Of a stretch of DNA of 36,932 nt, positions 1 to 8,271 are shown piece after piece. Position numbers and translations under genes: made by a program. The notes below the pieces were generated by a model. That model worked only from the letters and a program-made list of their open reading frames with translations. It had not been told where the DNA came from and did not search any database. Source of the stretch: HGM04593 sp045644465 (GTDB lineage: Bacteria; Bacteroidota; Bacteroidia; Bacteroidales; Bacteroidaceae); assembly GCA_045644465.1 (NCBI GenBank), contig JAZRGV010000024.1, forward strand, positions 1 to 36,932. The letters are read 5' to 3'. How positions within the stretch are numbered: position 1 is the stretch's first letter; each line of letters begins with the position of its first letter.

Positions 1-383
1 TAGCTGTCACAAGAAAAACGTGCTACCACTATTGCACAATACACATTATCTGAAGCAGTGGCAACGCGCTCTACTTTCTCAACATCATATACTACGCTTT
101 CGAAATAATCCTGACACTCTACAAACAAATCATATGCACCATCGCCGGAATGCAGAACAATTTCACCGTTCTTTTCTTCCAGCCGGCGAACCTTCTCATA
201 TGTAAAACGGAACGAACTTGAGCAATACTTCTCAACCAGACACTCATAACCCCCGGTCATGGTTTTGCTTATACCTACAACATCGGCATAGACATTTTCA
301 AGAAACACCTTAACTTCCTTTTCTCTCGCAAAAACAGAAAAAGAGGCAAAGAGCAAGAATACAAATACCCAAAATCTCTTCAT
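1..383 (-). CDS. Secreted protein of unknown function, 3' end cut by window edge
   Basis: An open frame runs from an ATG at 383 to the window edge without a stop, giving about 127 residues. The start MKRFWVFVFLLFASFSVFA is a clear type I signal peptide, so the product is probably periplasmic or outer-membrane associated. The mature part is mixed alpha/beta with several cysteines and no motif that I recognise. It begins 10 nt after the stop of the nucleotidyltransferase gene on the same strand, so the two are probably co-transcribed. The real C-terminus lies outside the window. A small secreted domain of the DUF3828 or SnoaL kind is possible but cannot be shown here. Confidence 0.75.
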   Translation of the reverse strand, partial: MKRFWVFVFLLFASFSVFAREKEVKVFLENVYADVVGISKTMTGGYECLVEKYCSSSFRFTYEKVRRLEEKNGEIVLHSGDGAYDLFVECQDYFESVVYDVEKVERVATASDNVYCAIVVARFSCDS

Positions 384-393
384 GCAAAAACCA

Positions 394-1209
394 TCAATAC
401 GAACAACTTTGCGACTTGACAAATTCTTCGGCAGGTTTTAGAGCATCGAGTTTGCCGACATCGATAAAATTGAGATTTTCAGCAACAACTCCATACACAG
501 GATATTTTGCGGCAAGCCACATATAGAAGTTCATTATCGGGAAGCGCACGCCTGCAACTTCATCAACAACCAATCCTTTATCGGCAACATACTGCTCCAT
601 AAGTGCAAGTACCTTGTCACTGAGTATATGTATTCCGGAAAAAGCCAATCTACGACATTCCGCAGGCACAATTTCTGGCGATACAACGTGGTAGTCACCG
701 GTATCGGTATTCATCCAACCGACCAGACGCAAAGTGTCAGGAGTAAAAAGCAAAAAGCGAGTTGTTTCGCGTTCGCTAACCAAGAGTGTAGCTATTGCAT
801 CATCTGAAACCTGCGACTCAAACCATTTAATATCACAATTAGATAATATATCCACATTGTGTATAAGAAAGCGACCGCAGCCTTCGAGAAAACGTTTTGC
901 ATGCAACACCGCACCGCCTGTCTCAAGCAACAATGCACGCTCATCACTCATTGCAAAACGCATAGTATCAGGAGTAAGTTCAATTTTCTCATCCGTAACA
1001 ATCCAGGGAGTTTCAGTAATCCACTGCTCCACCTTGTCGGCAAAGTAATGTATATTCACCACCACATCGTTAATTCCTGCACATTGCAACTTACGAGCCA
1101 CATACTCAATAAGAGGTTTCTCACATACAGGCACCAATGCCTTAGGAAGAGTATCGGTCAACGGCTTAAGACGTGTTCCTAATCCCGCCGCAAAAATCAT
1201 CGCTTTCAT
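394..1209 (-). CDS. NDP-sugar nucleotidyltransferase, MurU-like
   Basis: A 271-residue single-domain nucleotidyltransferase of the NTP_transferase family. The start at 1209 is chosen because family members begin directly with the sheet leading into the nucleotide loop (MKAMIFAAGLGTRLKPLTD); the open frame extends 14 codons further upstream without homology. Visible motifs are the signature GxGTRxxP, the following PKALVPVCEKP with its conserved lysine, NVDIL carrying the metal-binding aspartate, and NFIDVGK near the C-terminus. The nearest families are MurU (N-acetylmuramate-1-phosphate uridylyltransferase of peptidoglycan recycling) and mannose-1-phosphate guanylyltransferases. MurU usually pairs with the kinase AmgK, which is not visible here, so the substrate is inferred only. 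Confidence 0.8.
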   Translation of the reverse strand: MKAMIFAAGLGTRLKPLTDTLPKALVPVCEKPLIEYVARKLQCAGINDVVVNIHYFADKVEQWITETPWIVTDEKIELTPDTMRFAMSDERALLLETGGAVLHAKRFLEGCGRFLIHNVDILSNCDIKWFESQVSDDAIATLLVSERETTRFLLFTPDTLRLVGWMNTDTGDYHVVSPEIVPAECRRLAFSGIHILSDKVLALMEQYVADKGLVVDEVAGVRFPIMNFYMWLAAKYPVYGVVAENLNFIDVGKLDALKPAEEFVKSQSCSY

Positions 1210-1309
1210 ATTATTATAAATTCTTATGCAAAGCCAAACAAATGTAAACAATATTTACCAATATACAATTTATACCGCACACTATCCAAATGCCTCACGA
1301 GAAAAGAAA

Positions 1310-2197
1310 TCATTTCTCATTAAGACATTTTTCAAAACAAGCCGGAACCGGAGTTTCAAAACGCATACGTTTTCCTGTTACAGGATGTACAAAGCATAAC
1401 ATATATGCATGTAATCCAAGACGACGCATTGGATCGTTTTGACTACCATACTTCGCATCACCTACCACAGGATGGCCAAGCTCGGACATATGTACGCGGA
1501 TTTGATTTTTACGACCAGTCTCAAGCACACACTCAACAAGCGAATAACAATTTGAAGATGCCAGAACATTATAATGTGTTACAGCATATTTTCCTCCATT
1601 ATCCGTTGGACTTGAATGAGTTATAAATCGCTTATCCTCTGTTAGCCACGAGCGCACACAACCTTGAGTTTTTTCAAGACAGCCTTCTACAAGAGCTATA
1701 TATCTGCGGTCGGTAACAAGCTCCTGCCAGCCATCGACAAATGCCTGTTGAGTCTGTACATCCTTTGCATAAACCATCAAGCCCGAAGTATCGCGGTCGA
1801 GACGATGCACAATATGTGCAGTATTGCGACCACCGCCCTTTTCGAGATAGCGATTAAGTACAGCCTGCGCTGTTAATTGGCGTGTGTTGTTACTCATCGA
1901 CAACAATCCAGGATGTTTGTCGATAACCAACAAATATGGATCTTCATATACAATATCAAGATCCTTGCTATGGAAGGCATGCTTATGCTTTGAGCGATCG
2001 AGCTGCACCACAGCACCAGGGTTCAATTCTGTTAAGGGATGCGTTGTTATTGTATTGTTCACCAAGACCACCCTGTTGGTTATCAACGCCTTTGCACGGT
2101 TACGACTGATACCGTGCATTTTCTCCATAATAAATTCGATAAGAACAGTTTCTTTTGTGACATTAAAAGTCAGCAACGTTTTTATATTTCTACGCAT
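1310..2197 (-). CDS. RluA-family pseudouridine synthase
   Basis: This 295-residue protein isomerises uridine to pseudouridine in ribosomal RNA. An N-terminal S4-like RNA-binding domain (about residues 17-68, including ISRNRAKALITN) precedes the RluA catalytic domain. The signature HRLDRDTSGL contains the catalytic aspartate at residue 134, and the conserved RKNQIRVHMSELGHPVVGD block lies towards the C-terminus. The architecture fits the RluC/RluD group; which rRNA position it modifies cannot be read from sequence. The gene starts 10 nt after the rlmD stop on the same strand, so the two rRNA modification genes probably form one transcript. Confidence 0.9.
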   Translation of the reverse strand: MRRNIKTLLTFNVTKETVLIEFIMEKMHGISRNRAKALITNRVVLVNNTITTHPLTELNPGAVVQLDRSKHKHAFHSKDLDIVYEDPYLLVIDKHPGLLSMSNNTRQLTAQAVLNRYLEKGGGRNTAHIVHRLDRDTSGLMVYAKDVQTQQAFVDGWQELVTDRRYIALVEGCLEKTQGCVRSWLTEDKRFITHSSPTDNGGKYAVTHYNVLASSNCYSLVECVLETGRKNQIRVHMSELGHPVVGDAKYGSQNDPMRRLGLHAYMLCFVHPVTGKRMRFETPVPACFEKCLNEK

Positions 2198-2206
2198 AGC
2201 GTTTAC

Positions 2207-3640
2207 TTACAATTGTTTATCATTTCTACGTTCAAGTAATACAACATTCTCGACATGGTGTGTATGAGGAAACATATCCACAGGCTGTACCGCCATCACT
2301 TTGTAGTCGGCATCGAGCAACTGCAAGTCGCGTGCTTGGGTTGCAGGATTACAGCTTACATACACTATGCGACGTGGAGCCGCAAAAAGAATAGTATCAA
2401 CAACATCCTCATGCATACCCGCGCGCGGAGGATCGGTAATAATAACATCGGGACGACCATGTTCATTGATAAATTCACGTGTAAGAATATCCTTCATATC
2501 ACCCGCAAAGAATGTCAGATTGTTAAAACCATTCAACTCAGCATTTACACGGGCATCTATAATGGCATCTTCCACATACTCAATACCAACAACTTTTTTA
2601 GCCTTTGAAGCAACAAAATTAGCGATTGTTCCCGTACCTGTATATAGGTCATACACAACTTCGCCTCCTGTCAAACCTGCAAAGTCACGTGTTACCTTAT
2701 AAAGATTGTATGCCTGACGACTGTTTGTCTGATAGAACGATTTGGGGCCAACTTTAAAACGCAAGCCTTCCATCTCTTCATATATAACATCTGTTCCCTT
2801 GAATGTTACAACCTCAAGATCACCAAACGTATCGTTACATTTATTGTTTATTACATATAGCAATGAAGTCACTTCGGGGAATTCTTCAGCTACATATTGT
2901 AAAGTTTTTTCTAATTGCAACTTATCACCATCACTTTCTACCCTAGCCTGCAGCAATAGCATAACTTCACCTGTTGTCGATGTACGTATCATCATGCTGC
3001 GCAATACGCCCGAATGCGAACGTAAGTCATAGAACGGAATATTCTCTTTTTGAGCAAACTCACGAATACCATTGCGTAATCGGCTGTTTAATCCCTGCAT
3101 CAAAAAACACTCATCTATATCAAGTACCTTGTCAAATGCTCCGGGGATGTGAAAGCCCAGTGCATTCATATTATCATATTTAGTTCCGGCATTTACCTCG
3201 TCCCATGTAAGCCATCGCTTATTGCTGAAAGTAAATTCCAATTTATTACGATACTCTCGAGTCTGTTCGGAGCCAAGTATTGGCGTAACAGGAGGCAGCT
3301 CTACCTTGCCGATGCGCGTAAGGGCATCAAAAACTTGTTGTTGTTTATACTTCAACTGATGCTCATATGCCAGACATTGCCATTTGCAACCGCCACACAC
3401 GCCATAGTGCTTACAAAAAGGCTCTGCTCTCTCTGTCGAATATTTATGTATTTTCACAGCCTCGGCTTCGGCATAGCTGTGTTTTTTACGTTTTATCTGA
3501 AGGTCCACAACATCACCGGGAACAACGTATGGAACAAAAACCACAAGGTCATTGACACGTGCCAAGGCCTTTCCTTCTGCAGCAACACCGGTAATTTCTA
3601 TCCGCTCGAGCAGCGGCAACTCTTTTTTCTTTCTTGCCAT
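2207..3640 (-). CDS. rlmD: 23S rRNA (uracil-5-)-methyltransferase, RlmD/RumA type
   Basis: A 477-residue SAM-dependent RNA m5U methyltransferase. An N-terminal TRAM domain covers residues 12-65. The iron-sulfur cysteines follow at C76, C82 and C85 (CKHYGVCGGCKWQ), with a fourth expected in DIDECFLMQ. The SAM-binding loop is VYDLYTGTGTIANF and the catalytic nucleophile is C430 in VSCNPATQARD; HVENVVLL near the end carries the conserved glutamate. Bacteroidetes enzymes of this family are annotated RlmD, RlmCD or RumA; the target uridine (U1939 and/or U747) is not resolvable here. The downstream RluA-type gene is transcribed with it. Confidence 0.93.
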   Translation of the reverse strand: MARKKKELPLLERIEITGVAAEGKALARVNDLVVFVPYVVPGDVVDLQIKRKKHSYAEAEAVKIHKYSTERAEPFCKHYGVCGGCKWQCLAYEHQLKYKQQQVFDALTRIGKVELPPVTPILGSEQTREYRNKLEFTFSNKRWLTWDEVNAGTKYDNMNALGFHIPGAFDKVLDIDECFLMQGLNSRLRNGIREFAQKENIPFYDLRSHSGVLRSMMIRTSTTGEVMLLLQARVESDGDKLQLEKTLQYVAEEFPEVTSLLYVINNKCNDTFGDLEVVTFKGTDVIYEEMEGLRFKVGPKSFYQTNSRQAYNLYKVTRDFAGLTGGEVVYDLYTGTGTIANFVASKAKKVVGIEYVEDAIIDARVNAELNGFNNLTFFAGDMKDILTREFINEHGRPDVIITDPPRAGMHEDVVDTILFAAPRRIVYVSCNPATQARDLQLLDADYKVMAVQPVDMFPHTHHVENVVLLERRNDKQL

Positions 3641-3715
3641 TATATATTAAATCTTTCAATCAACGGGAAGCGCCGACATATTGGCGCATAGTAATGCAAT
3701 TAATAAATTTTCACA

Positions 3716-3723
3716 CAAAGATA
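3716..3723 (-). promoter_or_regulatory. Candidate promoter -7 box for rlmD-rluA
   Basis: Read on the minus strand this is TATCTTTG, a full match to the Bacteroidetes -7 consensus TAnnTTTG, 75 nt upstream of the rlmD ATG. No good -33 TTTG is seen at the expected 19-21 nt. A 5-bp hairpin (GCGCC, 3670-3674, with GGCGC, 3683-3687) would lie in the leader. Confidence 0.4.
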
Positions 3724-3827
3724 CATTAAAAATCCCTATAAACCACATTTTCAACCGTCGAACTTAAAATTTTTAATTTATTATAAGATATTTCCCTTTT
3801 TAAATTTCGCGGTAAAAACATTTTTCT

Positions 3828-3835
3828 TATATTTG
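3828..3835 (+). promoter_or_regulatory. Promoter -7 box for ppdK
   Basis: TATATTTG matches the Bacteroidetes TAnnTTTG box exactly. A weak -33 element (TTTC, 3805-3808) sits 19 nt upstream, the normal spacing. Transcription would start near 3842 and give a leader of about 85 nt before the ppdK ATG at 3929. Confidence 0.55.
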
Positions 3836-3928
3836 CAAATTAGTTAAGCATCCCTCTTGCTGAGGAGCTTGACAAAGTGAAAGTTAAAAACATTTTTATT
3901 TATCAACAAACAATAAACTCAAAAAATT

Positions 3929-6652
3929 ATGGCAGACAAAAGAGTCTATACCTTTGGTAATGGCCTTGCTGAAGGTAATGCGTCAATGAGAAATTTGTTA
4001 GGAGGTAAAGGTGCAAACTTGGCAGAGATGAACCTTATCGGTATCCCTGTTCCTCCCGGATTTACCATTACAACTGAGGTTTGTGGCGAATACTACAGCC
4101 TTGGCAGAGAGAAAGTCATTGAACTTCTTAAGGCAGAAGTTCAGGCTGCAGTCAAGAACATCGAGAATTTGATGAACTCGACATTCGGTGACCCAACAAA
4201 CCCACTATTGGTTTCTGTTCGTTCAGGTGCTCGCGCTTCAATGCCCGGTATGATGGACACAATCCTCAACCTTGGTCTTAACGACATCGTTGTTGAGGGT
4301 CTTGCTAAGAAAACAGGAAACGAGAAGTTCGCTTGGGACTCTTACCGCCGTTTCGTACAGATGTACGGTGACGTTGTTTTGGGCATGAAGCCTACAAGCA
4401 AAGAGGAGATCGATCCATTCGAAGCTATCATCGAGAAGGTTAAGGAAGAGCAAGGTGTTGTTCTTGACAAGGACCTCAGCGTAGAGGCTTTGAAAGACCT
4501 CGTTGCTAAGTTCAAGGCAGCTGTTAAGGCTCAGACAGGCAAGGACTTCCCAACAGATGCTTACGAGCAGTTGTGGGGTGCTGTTTGCGCAGTATTCGAG
4601 TCTTGGAACAACGAGCGCGCTATCCTTTATCGTCGTATGGAGAAAATTCCCGATGAGTGGGGAACAGCCGTTTCAGTACAGGCAATGGTATTCGGTAACA
4701 TGGGTGAGACTTCTGCTACTGGTGTATGCTTCTCTCGTGATGCTGCAACAGGTGAGAACCTCTTCAATGGTGAGTACCTTATCAACGCGCAGGGTGAAGA
4801 CGTAGTAGCAGGTATCCGCACACCTCAGCAGATTACAAAGATTGGTTCTCAGCGTTGGGCTGCATTGCAGAACATCAGCGAGGAAGAGCGTGCTTCAAAG
4901 TATCCTTCAATGGAAGAGGCTATGCCTGAGATTTACAAGGAGCTCGATGCTATCCAGACACGCCTTGAGGATCACTACAAAGATATGCAGGACATGGAGT
5001 TCACCGTTCAGGAGGGCAAAATGTGGTTCTTGCAGACACGTAACGGTAAGCGTACAGGTGCTGCGATGGTTAAGATCGCTATGGACCTCTACCGCGATGG
5101 TATCATCGATGACAAGACAGTTTTGAAACGCATGGAGCCAGAGAAACTCAACGAGCTTCTCCACCCTGTATTCGACACTGCAGCTCTTGCTAAGGCAAAG
5201 GTTATTGCTAACGGTCTTCCAGCATCTCCTGGTGCAGCTACAGGCCGCATCGTATTCTTCGCTGACGACGCCGAGAAGTGGCATGAGGATGGCGAGAAGG
5301 TAATCCTTGTTCGTATCGAGACATCTCCTGAAGACCTCGCAGGTATGGCTGCAGCTCAGGGTATCCTTACTGCACGTGGTGGTATGACTTCACACGCTGC
5401 CGTAGTTGCTCGTGGTATGGGTAAGTGCTGCGTATCAGGTGCAGGCACACTTGTTATCGACTACAAGAAACGTACATTGACTGTTGACGGTATTGTATTC
5501 AACGAAGGTGATTACATCTCATTGAACGGTTCTACAGGTCAGGTTATTGAGGGTAAGGTTGAGACTAAGGCTCCTGAACTCAGCGGTGACTTTGCAGAAC
5601 TTATGAATATATGTGATAAATACGCACGCTTGGGCGTACGTACAAATGCTGATACTCCACACGATGCACAGGTTGCACGCGACTTCGGTGCTATCGGTAT
5701 CGGTCTTTGCCGTACAGAGCACATGTTCTTCGAGGGTGAGAAGATTAAGGCAATGCGTGAAATGATTCTTGCTGAGACAACTAAGGAGCGCGAGGTTGCT
5801 CTTGCTAAGTTGTTGCCATTCCAGAAGGCCGACTTCGTTGGTATCTTCAAGGCAATGGAAGGCTTGCACGTGACAGTTCGCTTGCTCGACCCACCTCTCC
5901 ACGAGTTCGTACCACACGATGCAAAGGGCCAGCAGATGCTTGCAGAGGCTATGGGCAAGACTGTAGAAGCTGTTCAGCGTCGCGTTAAGTCTCTCGAGGA
6001 GTTCAACCCAATGCTCGGTCACCGTGGTTGTCGTTTGGGTAACACATATCCTGAGATCACAAAGATGCAGACTACAGCTATCCTTGGTGCAGCTCTCGAG
6101 TTGAAGAAGGAAGGCAAGGTTATCTATCCAGAAATCATGGTTCCACTTGTAGGTATCATTAACGAGTTCGAGGAGCAGAAGAACGCTATCGTAGAAGCAG
6201 CAAACGCATTGTTTGCAGCTGAGGGCGATTCAGTAGAATACACAATCGGTACAATGATTGAGATTCCACGTGCAGCTCTTACAGCTGATCAGATTGCACA
6301 GCAGGCTCAGTTCTTCTCATTCGGTACAAACGACTTGACACAGATGACATTCGGTTACTCTCGTGACGACGTTAACTCATTCTTGCCAATCTACCTACGC
6401 AAGAAGATTTTGAAGAACGACCCATTCCAGGTACTCGACCAGACAGGTGTTGGCCAGCTCGTTGAGATGGCAACAGCTAAGGGACGCAGTGTAAACCCAG
6501 ATCTCAAGTGCGGTATCTGCGGTGAGCACGGTGGTGAGCCAGAGTCTGTTAAGTTCTGCCACAGAGTAGGTTTGAACTATGTATCATGTTCTCCATTCCG
6601 CGTGCCTATTGCACGTTTGGCTGCTGCTCAAGCTGCTGTTGAGGAGGCATAA
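3929..6652 (+). CDS. ppdK: Pyruvate, phosphate dikinase
   Basis: This 907-residue enzyme interconverts ATP + phosphate + pyruvate with AMP + PPi + phosphoenolpyruvate, linking glycolysis and gluconeogenesis at the PEP node in the cytoplasm. The N-terminal nucleotide-binding domain starts at LGGKGANLAEM (residues 24-34) and carries SVRSGARASMPGMMDT. The central swivelling domain has the phosphorylated histidine (codon 489) in GGMTSHAAVVARG. The C-terminal TIM barrel binds pyruvate and ends with the catalytic cysteine block CGICGEHGGEP. Length is normal for bacterial PPDK. Codon use is strongly biased (GGT, CGT, AAG, GAG), unlike its neighbours, which suggests very high expression. The gene is monocistronic, with its own promoter and terminator. 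Confidence 0.98.
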   Translation: MADKRVYTFGNGLAEGNASMRNLLGGKGANLAEMNLIGIPVPPGFTITTEVCGEYYSLGREKVIELLKAEVQAAVKNIENLMNSTFGDPTNPLLVSVRSGARASMPGMMDTILNLGLNDIVVEGLAKKTGNEKFAWDSYRRFVQMYGDVVLGMKPTSKEEIDPFEAIIEKVKEEQGVVLDKDLSVEALKDLVAKFKAAVKAQTGKDFPTDAYEQLWGAVCAVFESWNNERAILYRRMEKIPDEWGTAVSVQAMVFGNMGETSATGVCFSRDAATGENLFNGEYLINAQGEDVVAGIRTPQQITKIGSQRWAALQNISEEERASKYPSMEEAMPEIYKELDAIQTRLEDHYKDMQDMEFTVQEGKMWFLQTRNGKRTGAAMVKIAMDLYRDGIIDDKTVLKRMEPEKLNELLHPVFDTAALAKAKVIANGLPASPGAATGRIVFFADDAEKWHEDGEKVILVRIETSPEDLAGMAAAQGILTARGGMTSHAAVVARGMGKCCVSGAGTLVIDYKKRTLTVDGIVFNEGDYISLNGSTGQVIEGKVETKAPELSGDFAELMNICDKYARLGVRTNADTPHDAQVARDFGAIGIGLCRTEHMFFEGEKIKAMREMILAETTKEREVALAKLLPFQKADFVGIFKAMEGLHVTVRLLDPPLHEFVPHDAKGQQMLAEAMGKTVEAVQRRVKSLEEFNPMLGHRGCRLGNTYPEITKMQTTAILGAALELKKEGKVIYPEIMVPLVGIINEFEEQKNAIVEAANALFAAEGDSVEYTIGTMIEIPRAALTADQIAQQAQFFSFGTNDLTQMTFGYSRDDVNSFLPIYLRKKILKNDPFQVLDQTGVGQLVEMATAKGRSVNPDLKCGICGEHGGEPESVKFCHRVGLNYVSCSPFRVPIARLAAAQAAVEEA

Positions 6653-6674
6653 TAACAGGTTTCCTTAATTCATA

Positions 6675-6708
6675 AATCAAGGCGGCGTCAATCGACACCG
6701 CCTTGATT
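6675..6708 (+). terminator. Terminator of ppdK
   Basis: An 11-bp perfect stem (AATCAAGGCGG paired with CCGCCTTGATT) begins 22 nt after the ppdK stop, with three further pairs (GTC/GAC) inside the loop. It is followed by a T-rich run (TGTTTAT). Confidence 0.8.
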
Positions 6709-6814
6709 GTTTATAATATTTATATATGGTACGTGCGTATGTACGCGCGTAGGGAGAATACATCATTTTAGCATTATTTAACATAAACAAAGATAGTATT
6801 ACTCAGTTAATAGC

Positions 6815-6822
6815 TATATTTG
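6815..6822 (+). promoter_or_regulatory. Candidate promoter -7 box for the lipoprotein gene
   Basis: TATATTTG is an exact TAnnTTTG match 31 nt before the ATG at 6854. No convincing -33 box is present. Confidence 0.5.
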
Positions 6823-6853
6823 TTTTAAAATAATTTAATAAATCATTAAAACT

Positions 6854-8209
6854 ATGAAAAAGTTTTTTAATTATCTTCTAATGTTTGCTTTGCTATTGCA
6901 AGTAACCATTTGTGTATCAAGCTGTGAAAACGTTCCTGGTGGCAAAGATGGTAACGGTGATGACGACAACACTCCAACATCTACTACAGTTTTTAACGAA
7001 GAGGAAAGTAAGGAAGAACTTGAGAAGATTGCAAAAGAATTAATGGACGAATTCAAAGCCAGCGACTTTGAAGGTGTTTTGGATTTAGCAGAATACATTG
7101 CTCAAGAGTGTATGAATTACGAAGTGGACGAAGAGTTGCTGAACGATGCTCTAAAAGATTTCATCGAACAGGATTCTTTGGGTACAGAGAATGACGAGTA
7201 TAGTATAACCCACTTTTACAAAGGAGTATATAAATTATCTGCAGTAAAGGGTAAATTTACAGCAAACAAAGAAACCAAACGTTTGGAAAAAGAAGATGCC
7301 GACAATTTCTCTTTACACATAACAGACCAGAATGATAATCCATGCGAAGTTGCAATAACAGTAGGTGGCAACAAAAAGACAGTTTATTGTTGGGATGAAA
7401 CAGAAGATTGGAAAAGCTCTTGGGATGAAAATGGTAATTACTATTATGAAGAGACTGTTGAAAAGGTTTATGTAGAAGTTCCCGAAACTGTAACTCTTGT
7501 AATGAAGCAGAACGGAAATAAACTATTGGAGTTTGTTATCAATACCGATTTGTCATCAATGGCAGGTTCTGAATTCAACTTGGAGAACGACCAATACAGC
7601 GTTGGCGCAACAGCATATTTCAATGGTTATTCAATCAATGTTGACAAGATAACATATAAAAACAATACTGAAGCTAAAGTATCTGTAAGCTTTAAGCATG
7701 GTGACAAGAACTTGATAACAGCAAAAGCAACAGCCACACCCGATATTGAAAATAAATATGAAGAAGAATATGATGAGGAATACATTGAAGCGAACTTCAA
7801 GGACAACACTGTTAAAGTAAGTATTCTGAACAATCTAAGAATTGAGGGTACATGCAAGAACTTATTGAAAGCCCTGGAAGCAATTGAAGGTGAGGAATAC
7901 GACGGTGATGCAGCCAAGAGAGAGGAGATTATCAACAAGAGTATTGATGTAAAGCTTTTCTTTAATAACTCAAGCAATGCAAGTGCCAAAATAGAAATTG
8001 AGTGTGAAGAAGAAAAAGAATTCGATGAATGGTCTGATAAATACTATTATTATCAAGAATTTATTCCTGTAATTGTATTCAATGATGGTTCAAGAAACAG
8101 TCTTGAGGATTTCTTCAACGAATATGATTTTGAAGAGACTGTAGAAGCTTTTGAAGTTCTCGTTAAAGAGTTTGAAGAAATGTTCTACGGTTACGATTTT
8201 GGTTTGTAA
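6854..8209 (+). CDS. Acidic lipoprotein of unknown function
   Basis: A 451-residue protein with a lipoprotein signal peptide: the hydrophobic stretch FNYLLMFALLLQVTICVSS precedes the lipidated C24. The linker is glycine- and aspartate-rich (GGKDGNGDDDN), typical of Bacteroidetes surface-exposed lipoproteins. The mature part is very acidic, with runs such as EEEYDEEYIEAN, and looks like alternating beta strands with helical ends; I recognise no catalytic motif. The gene stands alone between two terminators with its own -7 box. It resembles the broad class of Bacteroides/Prevotella uncharacterised lipoproteins; no function is proposed. Confidence 0.85.
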   Translation: MKKFFNYLLMFALLLQVTICVSSCENVPGGKDGNGDDDNTPTSTTVFNEEESKEELEKIAKELMDEFKASDFEGVLDLAEYIAQECMNYEVDEELLNDALKDFIEQDSLGTENDEYSITHFYKGVYKLSAVKGKFTANKETKRLEKEDADNFSLHITDQNDNPCEVAITVGGNKKTVYCWDETEDWKSSWDENGNYYYEETVEKVYVEVPETVTLVMKQNGNKLLEFVINTDLSSMAGSEFNLENDQYSVGATAYFNGYSINVDKITYKNNTEAKVSVSFKHGDKNLITAKATATPDIENKYEEEYDEEYIEANFKDNTVKVSILNNLRIEGTCKNLLKALEAIEGEEYDGDAAKREEIINKSIDVKLFFNNSSNASAKIEIECEEEKEFDEWSDKYYYYQEFIPVIVFNDGSRNSLEDFFNEYDFEETVEAFEVLVKEFEEMFYGYDFGL

Positions 8210-8231
8210 TAATCAAAGAGTTACAAAAAAC

Positions 8232-8260
8232 GAGGGTGTGCCAAGTTTTGACACACCCTC
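8232..8260 (+). terminator. Terminator of the lipoprotein gene
   Basis: A 9-bp perfect stem (GAGGGTGTG with CACACCCTC) with an 11-nt loop lies 22 nt after the lipoprotein stop and is followed by ATTAGTTT. The next gene starts only 12 nt later, so it needs read-through or a promoter inside this region. Confidence 0.75.
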
Positions 8261-8271
8261 ATTAGTTTAAA

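Noticed and set aside
1210..1251. Upstream start of the nucleotidyltransferase at 1251
   Set aside because: The extra 14 residues precede the first beta strand of the nucleotide-binding fold, where family members begin.
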